From Siphlonurus alternatus (lineage: Eukaryota; Arthropoda; Insecta; Ephemeroptera; Siphlonuridae): a stretch of 64,000 nt of DNA. Both the position numbers and the translations under genes were made by a program. Position 1 is the first letter of the stretch; each line of letters begins with the position of its first letter. Below the pieces are notes generated by a model, which was not told the DNA's origin, searched no databases, and saw only the letters and a list, made by a program, of their open reading frames with translations. Where the stretch lies: the NCBI GenBank assembly GCA_949825025.1, contig OX463782.1:2677501-2741500 (forward strand), read 5' to 3'. Below, piece after piece: positions 22,085-36,900 of the stretch.

Positions 22085-24600
22085 ACCTTTGCATGTATTT
22101 GTATTTATCATTCCCTTCAGAATTTGGAAAGTTATTAAAATTACCGTTTTTATTCTCCCCACATATTTCTTGAATATCAATATGAAAAATTGCCCTTTTT
22201 AATATTTTATAATAATTTATAATAAAGGATGTGCATATTAATTATAATTTATTATATTAAACATTCATTGCATTAATTAGACGCTTCGTTTCCGTTCTTT
22301 CACTTTTTTTAAACAATTGATAATACCTTCAAAATGTTCAACTTGCACTATTTTGATAATGTTAATTATTATTTAATTAGAACAATTATTTGACACGATA
22401 GCAGCAAATGAAAACCATGTACATAATTATGCTGTCAACATGCACCAATAAGTCTAATTGGGTTTCAAAACTTTCTTGTAAAATATTAGTGAATTTTTGA
22501 CAGGAGCCTGCATAATTCTAAAAATGCTGTCTTTTTATCCAAATAATTTTTAAATTTACTCTAAAATTCAAGCTATATAATTTGGAGAAACAATTTTTTT
22601 TTCTTGTAAAACTCTTTGAAAAAAATTAACTTTGGAATAATTTAATAGAAACACTGATGTAGACCTGCGTGATCAAATCTTTAAGTATAATTATATATAA
22701 AAAAAAAAAAAGTTAATGAACCCTGATTATAGAGGGCCCCCCGTACGCTTTCAAGCAGATATTATAATGTTATATTAAACATGGGTACTACAATTTCATA
22801 CCATTTACATTAATTATGAAAACTTAATTTTTTTTTTTCGTATACCATTAATAATTAAAATTTACATTTAAATTCTCTCTACCCCTTATTGTTTATATTA
22901 TTATTGTTTTTATTCCTATTGTTTATATTATGCAAGAAGAACATTCTGAGGAGCAACGTTTGATGTTTGGTAAACGATCGCAAACGCCAAAACTGCACAT
23001 AGATATCACAGAACACACTGAATAATTCAAAAAATATAATTCAGACCAAAAAATTAACTTTTTTTATTATTATAATTATATAATATCTAGCTATAGACAT
23101 CTATATTAAGTTTATTAATAATATTATAGCAGAAACAATTATTACGCTAAAACATATAGGCTACATTAAGATTTTTTTTTTAATTTTTTGGTCTTTTGTT
23201 AAAATGTTAAAACATTAATCACCCTCCCAAATATAATTAGTTGAATATATATTATTTTTTTTACGTAAGAGTTAATTCTTATAATTAAATGTTTTTCAAA
23301 ATATTTTATATTTTGCGTACCATGTCAGTCTTTACCTAGGAAAATTTCTTGGAATTAATTTAATTATTTAGGTTTATTTTTATTATAATATTGGTAACTA
23401 CATGTGTAATAGTTTAAAATCGAATTCTAATAATTCAGATAATATATTAATATTTTATCTGTTCTTTTTTTTTTTTTTTTGTTTTTTTTTTGTTTTTTTT
23501 TTTTAGATTGTGTTCCATAAAATTTTCCTTTTGTATCTACATTTAATATATTATATTTATGGTTTAATTTATATAATTTTTTCGAATGAAGGACGTATTA
23601 AATTACCATTGTTTCGTTAAATTTTTTCCTTCAAATTGACATTTTTTTCATAATTATATAATTAAAATAATTAGCGTATTTACTCGTGTTTCTAAAGAAA
23701 AAAATGTTTTTTTATTTAAATATTGCTTATATTTTATACAAAAATAATATTGTTCAAGTTTTTTTTATTTATTAATATATATTATCGAAATACATATTAA
23801 TTTTAAAACTTTTTTTGATGAGTGAATATTGTTTTGATTCTGTTTTTTAAATTAAAAATCCCGCATTTGAGCTTAATTTTAGTAACAAGTTTAAATAATT
23901 GCTCGCTTGAATATAACAATAATAAGTAATTAAAATTAATTGCAATTTCTATTTAACTCTGTCGTAAAATACACAGGAAAAGCAATTAAAACCTAGAAGC
24001 GAGTAAGACTGAATTACTGAATGCGCTCTCGATTTAATATTTTATTGATTTGGGTCTTATGAAAGGTTTTTTATAAATAAACTAATTAATATAAATTTGA
24101 ATTAATTTAATTCCATTTGCAGATTTACAAATCATATTCAAATTTTGTACATATATTCATAATTGCGCTGTCAGTATTTCATAATTTTACTCGATCTTTG
24201 ACAAACAATTTTACAATTTTTGTGACAATTGGGATCATTTAAATATACAGTCACTATAGTAAAAAAATAGCCTTAACTCCATTGGTAATCTAGTGACAAA
24301 AAGTCTTAAGTCCAGTAGTATAAATACCACATGAGATAAGGTTTTATACATCAAGATTTCCAATCAAATTATTGCTTTCTTTTTTAAACCATGACGAAAT
24401 AATATTTGCATAGATCTATCCGTTTATTCTACAAGTAAAAAATATTAGTTGAACATCAATAGAGTAATATCTATTTAAAATCATATTTGTTTACAGTTTT
24501 TTTTTTTTATATATACACGGTTAGATCCACACATTTACATTTAATTGGGTAATAATTATATTTTGGAGGCCGTGTTTGGTATTGACAATTATTGGAGTAT
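22085..24600. other. Extremely AT-rich intergenic DNA
   Basis: 2.5 kb downstream of the neuropeptide gene, with poly-T stretches near 23466-23505. I see no gene or recurrent element. Confidence 0.5.
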
Positions 24601-24608
24601 ATTTTTTT

Positions 24609-24614
24609 TTTATT
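24609..24614 (-). terminator. Candidate polyadenylation signal of the neuropeptide gene
   Basis: AATAAA on the minus strand, about 142 nt past the stop codon. The context is low complexity, so chance is possible; another lies at 24422-24427. Confidence 0.35.
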
Positions 24615-24755
24615 ATTATTAATAATTATTATATATATTTTTTTTTTCACGGCAAAAAACATTAATTTCAAACCTAAAGGATTGAAGTGGGAATTAATAA
24701 TAAAAAAGGATTGCCGCCAATATATTTTGGTCTGCAGGATGGTGCTTTAAGATGT

Positions 24756-24949
24756 CTAGTCGAGGAATCCAGTGTTGACGAGTTTCTCGAGGAAGAATTT
24801 CACGTCTCCTAGTTCCGAATCTTTGATGCCGAGGGACTTGAGCATCCCAAGGTCACCGTTCTCGACTGCTATGAACACCGAACGGAGGTGTTCAAGGTCA
24901 GACCGCATCAGGTGGAGGGCAGCACCGAAGTCCTCGATCGTCTGAGATT
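24756..24949 (-). CDS. Neuropeptide gene coding exon 4 (C-terminus, stop)
   Basis: Acceptor ATATTTGCAG|AA. 64 codons after a split Glu: SQTIEDFGAALHLMRSDLEH, then a helix-rich stretch ending KLVNTGFLD and TAG at 24758-24756. Confidence 0.95.
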
Positions 24950-27900
24950 CTGCAAATATAAAGAAAGTCAGATTTAATTTTTAGCATGGTTTTCCCATGG
25001 AGAGACAAACTAAAAAATTAATTAAAAAAAATCGGCTCGTTAAATTGTTTTGAAATTTTTCTATAATATCTCTGTCTCTCAAAAATTTTTCAGAATTTTT
25101 GTGAATTAATTTGCTAAGGTTTACATGTTAATCAAATGGACCTACGTCGAACAGCTGACCAGCGTTATCTCTACCTTAACAATATTGTTATAATTTAAAT
25201 ATTATTATTTATTTTTTTTTACACAAAATATTTTGCACACCATTTCGGTACTAACATGTCAATATCTACTTAAAAGTATAATATATACTATACATACACG
25301 TAATGGTGCTGATATATTTAATTCATTTCAAAGCTCATTTAAGCTCAAATTATATACCAAATATTCATATTACGCAACAAATATTAACAAACCTCTAGCT
25401 TCTAGAGTAACCAAAATTTGCTTCTATTTTGTAAAAAATGCACAAACTACGTACATTTCATCATAAGAATTAACAAAGGGCATTCACAAAGCCCTAAGGC
25501 CACATTTAGGGCTCGATAATTTAAAGCCCGATTTTAGGCATGCTTTTTAAACCCAAAATTTCTAGTCTTAAATTATCGAGCCCTAAATGTGGCCTTAAGA
25601 CTTTGTGAATGCCCCTTAACATAAAGAAAGTTTTTATTTTATTTATAACTTCTTGAAAGCAAAATTGACTTATTCAAATTTTCTTATTAAACAAACAGTA
25701 TTAAATTTCAACATTGTTTGAGTATAATATTTACTTTATAAACAATTTAAATATATAAAAAATTGTTTACATTAAAATTATATTAGCTGGCACACAATAG
25801 GTCGCAGGAGTGCGTGCTTAGCTTCAGTTTGAGTTGACGTGTAGGGTTCTTGACGTGTCTCAAGTGACAATCATTCCGTCTACTTCGCTCAAGAATAAAT
25901 TGTGTGTTAATGTTGCTGAAAATTGACAATCATTTCATCGCTACTTTGCAACAATTTGCACGAATAACCAAGTTATAATAACTTTTTATAATATTTTACA
26001 TGTCACATTATAAATTTAATATATAAGTGCCTTGTTACAGTAACTAACACGAACACATCAAGTATGAACTTTGCAAAGCTAAAGCAAAAGCTAACAGAAT
26101 ATTTTCGATGACGGTTGAAATTTCAATATTAATTACATGCATAAATGATAAATATATGTTTATATGTTGTATAAACGAGGTTTGTGACTAAATTTAAGGT
26201 CGTCAGTCTAACTCAATGAAACACTAAATCTTATTGCAATCTTCCTGGATAACTTCTCTGTAAATCGCACCCATTCAGCATAGTTAACAGTGTCTATAGC
26301 ATTTCAACGCTCGTAAAGTCAATTTTAACAAAATAAAAAATAATGTTAGAGGCAGTCCCTTATTATAATGTATATATAATGTACACAATATATATATTAC
26401 ATCAAATTCAAATGAACACATTAATGAAATCAATACATACATACTTGTAGTTGACACGGATTTTGAGGCGAGAGATGAGTAGGTGATAATTTTTGGTGAT
26501 AAATAAGACTGTCCCTAATATTATCTTTGTTTTTTATTAAAATTTATCTTAAATGCTTTTAAATGCAAGGCACTGATAATGGTAATGTTTGCTATTCATG
26601 AAGGATTTATGCAAGAAATTTGAAATATCATATAACCAGTATAAGTAAGTATTACATTGAATCAGAAATCTGATTATTTTCGTTTGCGGATAACCCACGA
26701 TACATTTTTTACTAGGATTTAAAAATGATTGAACACAATAAGGTTCATCTGAAGTACAGATTGGTTGTGTTTGAACCTGAAGGGTCTCCTCACCTGAGAG
26801 CGCGATGGCGACCTTATCAACTCCTCCGAGAGGTGCGAGGGCGTCCCTTGCCTTGGAACCGAACAGCTTCTCCAGGTAGTTTGGTCCATGGCTGGCCAGC
26901 AGGGACTGGAGGAAGCTTGCAGTCTCCTCGACCGGTGGCCGCTTAGCTGCAACAAACGAACCTCGTTAGAAATCATACTGCACACTCTGTATGGCGAGTA
27001 CACTCGTCACATTAGAAAATTTCCCACTTGCATACCTTAGCAATAAAATAGAAAATTTGTATGTCTGCAGGTATATATTAAAATATACAATGTATATATT
27101 ATTGTGTTTTTAAATTCAATTCAAGTTAGTAAATAATTGATTTAAGAATCAAATGAACATAATTAAAGAAATTTTAAATATTGATCGATTTTCATTTGAT
27201 TATATTTTTACAAACAGAACTCTTTCAATTTTTAATTAATTTTAAAACCATGCATTGTTAATTCTCATGATATGCCTGATAACTTTAACATCTTATGTTT
27301 TCATGTATCAATTTTCAATGTTATTTCAGTATATGTTTTATATGTTATCAAAATTTACATTTTTAATGCTTGAATGTCTATTATTACAAGCCCATTAAAT
27401 ACCATTAATAATATGAAAGTTTTAAATCTTACTGGAACTCAAGATGTGAACTGTGTTACGCTATAAAGTAATTTAGTAATAGAATTTGATCCAATCTTTA
27501 ACATCAAAACAAAAAAAGGACAACTTTTGTCTTATAATTTTATACAAATGCTACGCCGCAACACAGGTAAGTTCAAACAGTTGCCCAACTACAAGGCGCT
27601 TGATTAATAAAGTAATTAAAACGAATTTAATCTTTTCTCTTTTACAACCTTCTACAGCAAACATACTCATGTACGATACTGAGTTATAATCTGAACCATT
27701 CATTAGCAAATTACACCATTTAATCTCGATCTACAACTTTAACGAGCAGTCCATATACACACATGGGTGAACGAAAAGTTTAATGCCTGTAAGGGTTACT
27801 TATTTAATTTAACAACACACGCATGTAGGAATGTTACACACTCACAAGGCATGGAAAATTCTTTTTGATATTAAGATGACAAAGAGCATAATAAATACAT

Positions 27901-30900
27901 CACTCTCCATAGAGTAACAAATTATAAATCTTCCATATATCTTAGACTAATTAACTTGCTGAAATATTAATTTCACTCTTAATTTTTGTATACGAAGATA
28001 ATTTTTGTGCTTTTATTTATTTTTTTTTTCAGCACAAAATTTGTACATAAATAAAATTTATTAATTTTTCAGACGTAAGTACTTACATGTGAAAAGTACT
28101 GAAATTGAGGTTCAATTAGTACATTATTTAAAGTACTTAATTCTAATTAGTTCTTACAATAAGTGGAAATTAATTGTACTGAAGGCAATTTTAGTATATC
28201 TATATAATATTTAATTAACTGTGCTATTTATATGGAATAGCAGGGCACTCATTTCTAATTGAATTTTAGATTACAATATCGATCGTTGTCGCTGAAAAGG
28301 AGCTCACAGACTTTAACACATATCGCTAATAATGTTTATTATTATGTGTTATGTGAGTTACCGTGGATATATTCATATTTTTCGCGTCAACGTCTCAAAG
28401 TTTGTGTTTCGAGTACAAAATTGCCACAATTTTCTCAAATCACCGTAATATGGACAAAATTCAACTTCTCGTGATATCAATTTTGGACTAAATTGATGAA
28501 TATGCTTATATGTATTAAATTATTGCTTTATGTGGATGACATTTTCTGTGTGTGTGCGTGTGTGTTTTAGATACGATTTTTTTTTATCCATATTATATGA
28601 TATAATTATGTTCTGTCAACTTTATTACATGCTGTTGCTAAAAATTAATAATTAGAATTTTTTCATGAGATCAAGGTAAATATGCATGAGACCTCCAGAA
28701 AGAGAAGAGTACACTTTCTGCCTGATAAGAACCATTTTTTCTTATCTTTAAATATTGAAGAATTTTAGGTAACCTATATATGTTGTATATATGTTCACTT
28801 TTATATATAAATTTTATGATGAGAGTTATATTTAGCTTGAGACCCTTTGAGTTGAAATTAAAATCAACAGTCATAAAAAAAATATATATGTGAAATCCTT
28901 GACTAAAAAGAGGACAAGCAACTCTCTTTTGAGGTGCAGACGCAAACTTTGTAGTCCATAAAAAGTGAATACTTATATAGATTTTTAATGAATAAAAAAC
29001 TCTATATAAATATATTCGTCTTGTATTTTTATACAGTTAAATTTACGTAATATTCCTACCGGAAGTAGCCGGAAGTTAGAGGTTTTTGATCATCTTGTTC
29101 ATGTCCGAGTCTTGAAAATTTGCTTACATGTTAGATACTATTCTTATGAACTTGTAGCCAAAATTTCAAAAGAGAAATGCGAATAGGAAGGTCAAAAACC
29201 TCTCACTTCCGGGTACTTCCGGTGGGAATATTGAATTAATTTGACTATACCTTATATATTAGAAAGATATAAAACAACACACATAAATAAAACACAGCTA
29301 TGTTTACTCCTGTTCCACTTTAAGAACGAGTTTTTGACCACATGAGTACACTATATCTAGATTTCAAAATTAGATGTCTCAAAAGTGTCCTTATAAAACA
29401 AGAAACAAAATATTTGAATACATAAATAATAAAAGAGTAGAGAATCCTTTGATAAAATTTTGTGTACAATTTTTTTTTTTATGTTTGTTTTAAGAAGACT
29501 TGTAAGAAAATTACACAAAGAAATCTTCAACGACGAATATGATATTACATTTTTTTAAGGAAACTTTTCATAAGATGCTAGACTTGAAAGATTTTTTTTA
29601 TATTCATCTAAAGTTTCAAAAGATTTTTATTCAAGAAAAATCTTCTTTTATGGAAGCCCCTTGGCGTACTACACAAATAATATTTTATTCAAGGCTTGTT
29701 GAACTTGAGATACTGGTATAGTAGAAAGAGTGCTTTTGGTATGAGGGCTATCGTAAGAATGTTATAATTTAAAATTATTCTAGTATTGTTTTAAATTTGA
29801 ATTTATTAAAATTAATTAAGAGTAAAATTGAATTTTTATATTTTACGTCAAGGATCTAAGTGTCATTAACCTGTTTATGATCAAAATAGTCATAGAAAAT
29901 ATAGTCAATATATTTTTGTATAGTATTGACGACCGTCCTTCTATTGGAAATAAAGTACAGTAAAATTTATTAAAATATTCCTTCCGGAAGTAGCCGGAAG
30001 TGTAAAGTTTGTAGATATTATGTTTGTAATTTGTTAGTTTTGAAATTTTACAGAGAGCAGAGGGGTTTGAATGGATAACCTACATAAAAAAATTTTATCG
30101 CAAAAATGAATAGAGGGTACCAAATTATGCCACTCTGAATTTTTTCAGATTTTTTTGAAACCCAGAACTATTTTTAAATAATTATTGAAAGTGCGGCCAC
30201 GCCCCCTGGAGGCGTCAATAGGCGTCCAGTCTCTATCATTTTTATTAAAGATTCAGGGGTGCCAACTTAACTTACAGAACTTTCAATAATTATTTAAAAA
30301 TAGTTTCGGGTCTCAAAAAAATCTGAAACAATGCAGAGTAGGACAATTTGGTGCCCTCTATTTATTTCTGCAATAAAAAAATTTCATGTAAGTTGTCCAT
30401 TACTGACCTATAATATGTGTGTTATCTTACAACGCTGAAATACGAAGATAAAGGCATATTCCTCACACTTCCGGTCACTTACGGACGGAATTTCAAATTA
30501 ATTTGACTGCAAGTGATAACTTAATAGCCAAATTTCAATATTTTCTCTATGAACAGTTTTATTAAGTTGACCTATCTTCATTTGTTTAGAAAACACTACT
30601 TTCGACTATACTTGGCAAAAAAGTATACATCATGACCGAGATTTCCACAGTTTCCTAATTTGCGTATCATTATATTACTGAATATATAAGGTATAGTATT
30701 TTGGTGCTCTTTTTTATGTTTTCGATACATCACTAAAATCAAGCAGTGGCAAGTGTAGTTAGTTCTTGGATGGGTGACCGTTTCAAATAATGACTAAAGC
30801 ATCTTGTACTTCCCACCCAGTACAATGCTTTTGATATTTTTTGTTCAATTGATGATAAAAAAAAAAAAAAAAAAAAATAGAAGTATCCATCCTTACTGAA

Positions 30901-33900
30901 GTTTCCCACGTTTCTCTCAGTTGCACCTCAACAAAATTAAGCTGCATGGGACGCGTACAGGCCTATTTTTCTATTCTTCAAACTCCCAAATTGCATGCAT
31001 GCACTGATTAAGATTTATTATATATTATTTTGTAGCCATATTTTTCTATAGAAATAAAATCTAAATTTTTATTGATTTAAAGTCAGAATATATACAAAAT
31101 GAAATCAGTGTATTATGTTGCCATGGAATTTGTAAATAAAAAATAATGTTCATGTCATATAATTATAACCATTACAATCATCCATTAGATATGTACTTAA
31201 AGTATAATTTTTATTTAAAATTGAAAATGTCAAAATAAGTATGATATTTTATCAAAATATGATTTTCTACCACGTGACCAGCTATGATATGTCGATAACA
31301 TGCATGTCTATCACGCGACTTGAATAATCACGCTGGCATTTCCGATGACATATCAAACATAATGACATTCTGGAACGAGATACCGATCATGTTTTATCAC
31401 GTCAAAAAGCGCTTCTACATCAATGTTTACGTTTTACATCAATTGATCTTTTTTATAATGACGTCATTAAATTATAAAAGCTGTGACGTAATATTTTTTA
31501 ATGGATTTTTAATGACGTCATACTTTCATCATATTGAAGTTTCTCTACGAACACTTTACTCCTGTTTTGTTTGTTAGCGATTCCACGCAGTATGGAGACG
31601 TGGTGAAGTTTCTTTTCATATTAATTTATATACTGGGTGCTCTTCTCATCTAACCCAAAATTGCAAATTGAAAATTTTTTTCTATTGGAGCTTTCCTTTA
31701 GCTCTTGCAAGTGAGGCAAGAGTAAAGTTCGTGCCGTCCAGAGGGGAACACATTAATAAATTAAGACACTATTTTAAGATTAATAAATTAAGACACTATT
31801 TTAAGCAAGATTTTCAGTTTCACAGCAGAAATGCAGTAAATTTTTTTACTAATTTGATTTTTTTTTATATGAGCAAGTATGATTTTCACCGTATTTTTTA
31901 TTTATCTCGACTCTGTGGGAATACTGTATTAATTTTTTTTATATAAATTGAAACGATTTGCTCCAATTTTTTTTTTACAAGGATACACCCCTAAGAGCTT
32001 ATATACTCGCTGAGGTGAGACTGAGGGAACCGTGGAAAACCTCAGTCAGGACGGACACCCCCTACTTTTTCTCAATGGACCAAAGTGATGTCCAAAGCCT
32101 GGGGAATCACACATAAGTGTATCACTGCACTGGGTGGAAGCGAGATGAATTTACCCCAGGGAGGGAGCAGCGTATTTTTTACTTGAAACGGTCACCCATC
32201 TAAGTACTAACCACGCTCAACGTAGCTTGACTTCGGTGATCTAACGAGAACCAGTCAATGCACTGTGCCACGCTCGACCTCTTAAAGCTCGAAGTACTAC
32301 GATTTGGCTATATGGACAATATATTATCAAAATGTGCCACTTGAAACAGAATGAAATTTAATCATCTAAATTGCTGGAGACATGCAGATTTGTATTTAAG
32401 AAGAACACCCAGTCTGTCATCCGAAAAAGTTAGGTTTACAACCATGAAAAAGTGACAATGCTCACAAAACGTAACGTAACGTTTGTGCTATCTTGAAGTG
32501 TACAGAGTTTTTATTTTCATCAAAATTTCATTTATTTTTAATTTTCTAAATTGATTAAAATAGAGCGAATAAATAATTATTAATGATACAATAAAAATTT
32601 AAAACACATCAATAATGCATAAAATATATTTAATTATATTATAATCACTTTATATTTCTAAACTGTGTAATTTATTACGAAAAGGAATTAGTATTCTAAC
32701 ATTAGAATTTTATTTGAAAATAATAAAGGAATCTTGACGAGCCAAATTGATAGGGAATTGAATGTTACAAATTAAGCCTCTAGCTACGAGAGTGGCTCAC
32801 AAAAGAGCGGTATCTTAACGTGGAATAAAGTGGTGGAGATAAAGAGGGGGATTCAAAAAGACTTATCCGCGAGACTTGGCCGGCGGATAACTTGTCCACG
32901 TTCTAGTCTGGATAGCCTAAATACTTAGCCGCGCGGACAAGTATTTAGGTTATCCAGACTAGAATGTGGACAAGTTATCCGCCGGCCAAGTCTCGCGGAT
33001 AAGTCTTTTTGAATCCCCCTCAAAGATCTCAAGATGGTAAAATCAATATTGAAGACAGACAACGATGAATAGAATTCTGATATAGCGCCGCCGTACCATA
33101 TTATATAGGGCTTTATATTATGAAGTAATTTTTCTCTTTGTGTTCTTTATCGGCAGAGGCTATAGACTGCAGCATATCTTATCCATTATTATATAATATT
33201 TTGAACTATATATAGAAGTATGGAAACCATGTTGAAATTTCAGTGCAACTCAAAATTCGTCAATTTATTATGAACTAAAAAAAACAAGATTTTATCTAAA
33301 TTTCAACAATCAATTCTGTTTTGTAGCTTTTGTTTTGAATAAAAAAGTATTTATTCGGTCAAATATGCGGAATGTCTATTATATTACAAACTTACGACAA
33401 CACGCAGTCGAGTGTAACAATGTTTTTAAGACAATATTTTATCGTATTTTATCCCCATATCAATAATATGTTTACTTATATACTAAATATCGATATTTTT
33501 ATGCTGTATATAGAATTGATTAACTGTCCCTGAATTTACTTTATATTGCATAAATGGTGTGAACTTACTATAAACCACGTACTGTAGCTTAAACAATGCA
33601 TTCAAACCTACACATTAAGCAGAAACGTAAGCGGCATTCTAAGGAAACATAAGTCCAGTACTCGAAACACCTGAGGAATTTACAATACAAATACTGCCAG
33701 CACTTGAGAGCTATCTTCCAGCTTACTCGTTTACTACGCCCCTGCTTTATCTTGTTAAATTTCCTACTCTAGCTCTCGTGTTAATCCCTCTAACTTACCA
33801 GCAGTGCAGAGCCTTGAATCTTCGTCGTATCCATCAGGGCAATCAGGCGCACCATCACAGAGGTACTGGATGGAGATGCAATAGCCGTGGCCTGGACACT

Positions 33901-36900
33901 TGAACGGCTCATACGGGTGACAGTTCTCCGCTGTAATAAAACATATGACGTCACTTGAAGAACTATGATGTCACAGAAGAAGATATATACGGTAGAGAAT
34001 ATGTCATATAGGGTGCGATTCACGAAGCAGTTAGCCAAATTTCTAACAATGTTTGGCTTAACCAAGTATGTTTAACAATACCTGTTTTACGTGTTAATTT
34101 AAACCACTTAGGTAAACTTGGTTACGTTAAACGTGGTTAGAAACCTGGCTAACTGCTTCGTGAATCGTACCCATAATATAGTTAACAGTTATCCACTTAA
34201 GCTGTAATAAAAAAAATATATAATACGTATAGACGTCACACGGGCTATGACGTCATGGGTTACAGTGACGTCAGAATATCAGCCTGCGAAGATAAATTGT
34301 TTTTATTATAGGATGTGCAGAAAGTGCAAATGGAACCCTCAGTTTACTTTTATTGCGGATGAAGGAAGTGCTATGAAATGTCATTGGCAGAGTGTTATGG
34401 GGAGGGGTGGTAATAGGTCCATCATCATTTCCTGCCTCCATCCCCTGCAGTTAGAGAAAGAATTGCGGTGAATCTTTTACAGGAACGTTTTTTTATCTTG
34501 TTTCACTTATCACATAAAATATGTATGAAATTGTGGTGCATCCATGCACGTAAATGTATCTATTAAAACGATAAAAAAAGGCAAATTTTCAATTATTTTC
34601 TACGTTGTACGTGGGGTTTTTACTTAAAAAAACAAAAAACATGTCGGCTAGAGGAAAAAACACGTCTCATGTCGATCTTTTTCTCCCAAGCTGCTAAAAT
34701 TAAAATTATACTCAATTTGTTTTCATTAATGGGGGGGGGGGAGACCTAATTTAAAATTCTAACTGCCAAAGTAAAATTGAAAATATTGGAAAAATGTTAA
34801 ACCGGTTTTTATATTAGTGAGTGAATTGTGATCAATAAAGCTGAAAGAAAAATGTCTAATTTGTAAATTTGTTAAAAAATATTTTCTCCTCAAAAGAATT
34901 CATGAATTTAAAAGAAAAGAAATTTTGTTGGAATTTAGTATATAATGATTTATTCTTACATTTTTTTATATTTTACGTTTAGAGTGCATGCAAAGCATAA
35001 TATAGGCTTTGAGTGCATGTATGCAATGTATGTTATTTACCTACATTAACAAATTTCGTAGAACAGTGTAATGACGTCATAATGCGAGATATGACGTGAA
35101 ATATTAATAAATGAAACATAAATTGTTGCATCACGAAAGTATGACGTCACACCTTTCAATTATTAAAACCTTTGTTTAAATATTCATGCAAATTATACGG
35201 AGGTAAATTGGTACACTAAAAATATTTTAAATAAATAAATTAGGGTAAACAACTTTGAAACACTTTCTGGTGTTTATTTTAGCCACTAATTTCAAAATTT
35301 ACGTTATGTTCATTGGACGTCACGAACGTTTCAGCTGACTGATACATAGCTTAAATTTAGGTTATAGCTTACGAGTGAACGAGAACGATTTTAGGATGGC
35401 TTTTAGACTGTGTTCTCTTCACGGCTCTCCCAAAAATTGTAAATTTTCATCTCTTTGTGTCCCTAGTTGAAAAATTACGTCTTCAACTCATCCTTTACAC
35501 GTCTAAACCTAATCTTTTTTTACCTCTAAAACACATCTTATTTCCTCTCCTCGCTCAAAGTGAGGATGAAATGGAGACAATATTTCTAACATTTTATGCT
35601 CAATAAGTGGAAAAAGAGACGTAATATCGTATTTTTCACTCTTTTTTTTTTTCTCAAAAATGGTGCAAAATGCGAGGAAATTAGACGAGGAGAGCTTAAT
35701 AGCGAATAAAAGATGAAATATGTTTCTTAATTAGCTGTGCAGCAATTCATGTAGGGTATAACATTCGTGATATCTTAAAGTGTACTATATAATATCATGA
35801 TATTCTAGTAAAATAAATTTAAGACTCTTTACACACTTAAATATTAGATGCTGAATTTAACTTCAGTCCAATTAATATCACCTTATCGTATACGGACTCG
35901 GTACATTACATTTAATTTATTGGACCTTATTTTTAGTACTTTTTGCATAAAGTACGTACAAATACTGTACTGAAAAATGAAAGCCAATAAAAAAAAAAGT
36001 TCTTAAATTAAGTATCTAAAAATTTAGTGTGTACAGCTACCGTGACAACATTTTAAATTCTGTTATAATGAATTGAAAATGTTATAAAAATATTTAGGTA
36101 TATACAAAGAATTGTGTAATAAATTCATGAATCTTTTCCTTATATTTCACGCTCAAATTTCATTAATAATTTAAGAAAACATGCAAGACTCCCTTGAATT
36201 TTAAATAAACATATTTTCTCACGAACTTTTTTTTATTGTACCCTTTTTTATACATAGCTTGAGGCTACAGGTATTATATTATTTATATTACAAACATACT
36301 AGGGGAAGATAAAAACACCTGTAGCAGATAACACGTACGATATAGTGGTGCTAAAATAGTTGTAAAATTACCCCTGTAAAGTAGGCTAACCTTTGATCTC
36401 TTCTGTTGGAAGGGTTGCCAATTTGACAGGGGCTAATTTAACGGACCGTTAAACACAGGATCAAATTAGTATGAAGTGTAGGCTCAGTTTCAATAAAATC
36501 TTGATAGTATTGTTATACACATGTTGTAGTACGTTCATATGATGTTGTTTAATGTTTGAAATAGCTTTGTTGATGCCGGATAATGTTTATAGTTATGAGG
36601 TGTCGTCAACAGATCTGTATTTAACACCGTCATGTGAACGTACAATGATGGAGGAATTGATATTATTATTTTTTTGTTTGAAAAATATTTTTTACATGTT
36701 GATTGGATAGCCTAAGAGCATATTATATATCAAAATCAGCAACTTTGGTTTCCATCAATGTTACCAATGTTTATAACGGTATGTTCTGACCCCTATGTAT
36801 ATGTAAAAAACTCAAAATTGCTTTTTTGTCATTAAAGAATTTTTTTAGAAACAAACAAGCTCTTGATTTATTATTAGAAGACCAACGGAGGTTTTCAAAT

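Larger units (their letters stand above)
24950..26793 (-). other. Neuropeptide gene intron 3
   Basis: 1.84 kb, holding a truncated family B element directly next to the acceptor and a TTAAC-flanked hairpin at 25470-25619. The rest is AT-rich. Confidence 0.85.
26947..33798 (-). other. Neuropeptide gene intron 2
   Basis: 6.85 kb. 27-29 kb is plain AT-rich DNA. 29.0-33.0 kb is packed with mobile elements (families I, C, J, 5S-derived SINEs and a GC-rich hairpin), listed separately. No extra exon was recognised. Confidence 0.8.

Noticed and set aside
26725..26946. Plus-strand open frame opposite neuropeptide exon 3
   Set aside because: Antisense shadow of the coding exon; splice sites and family match support the minus strand.
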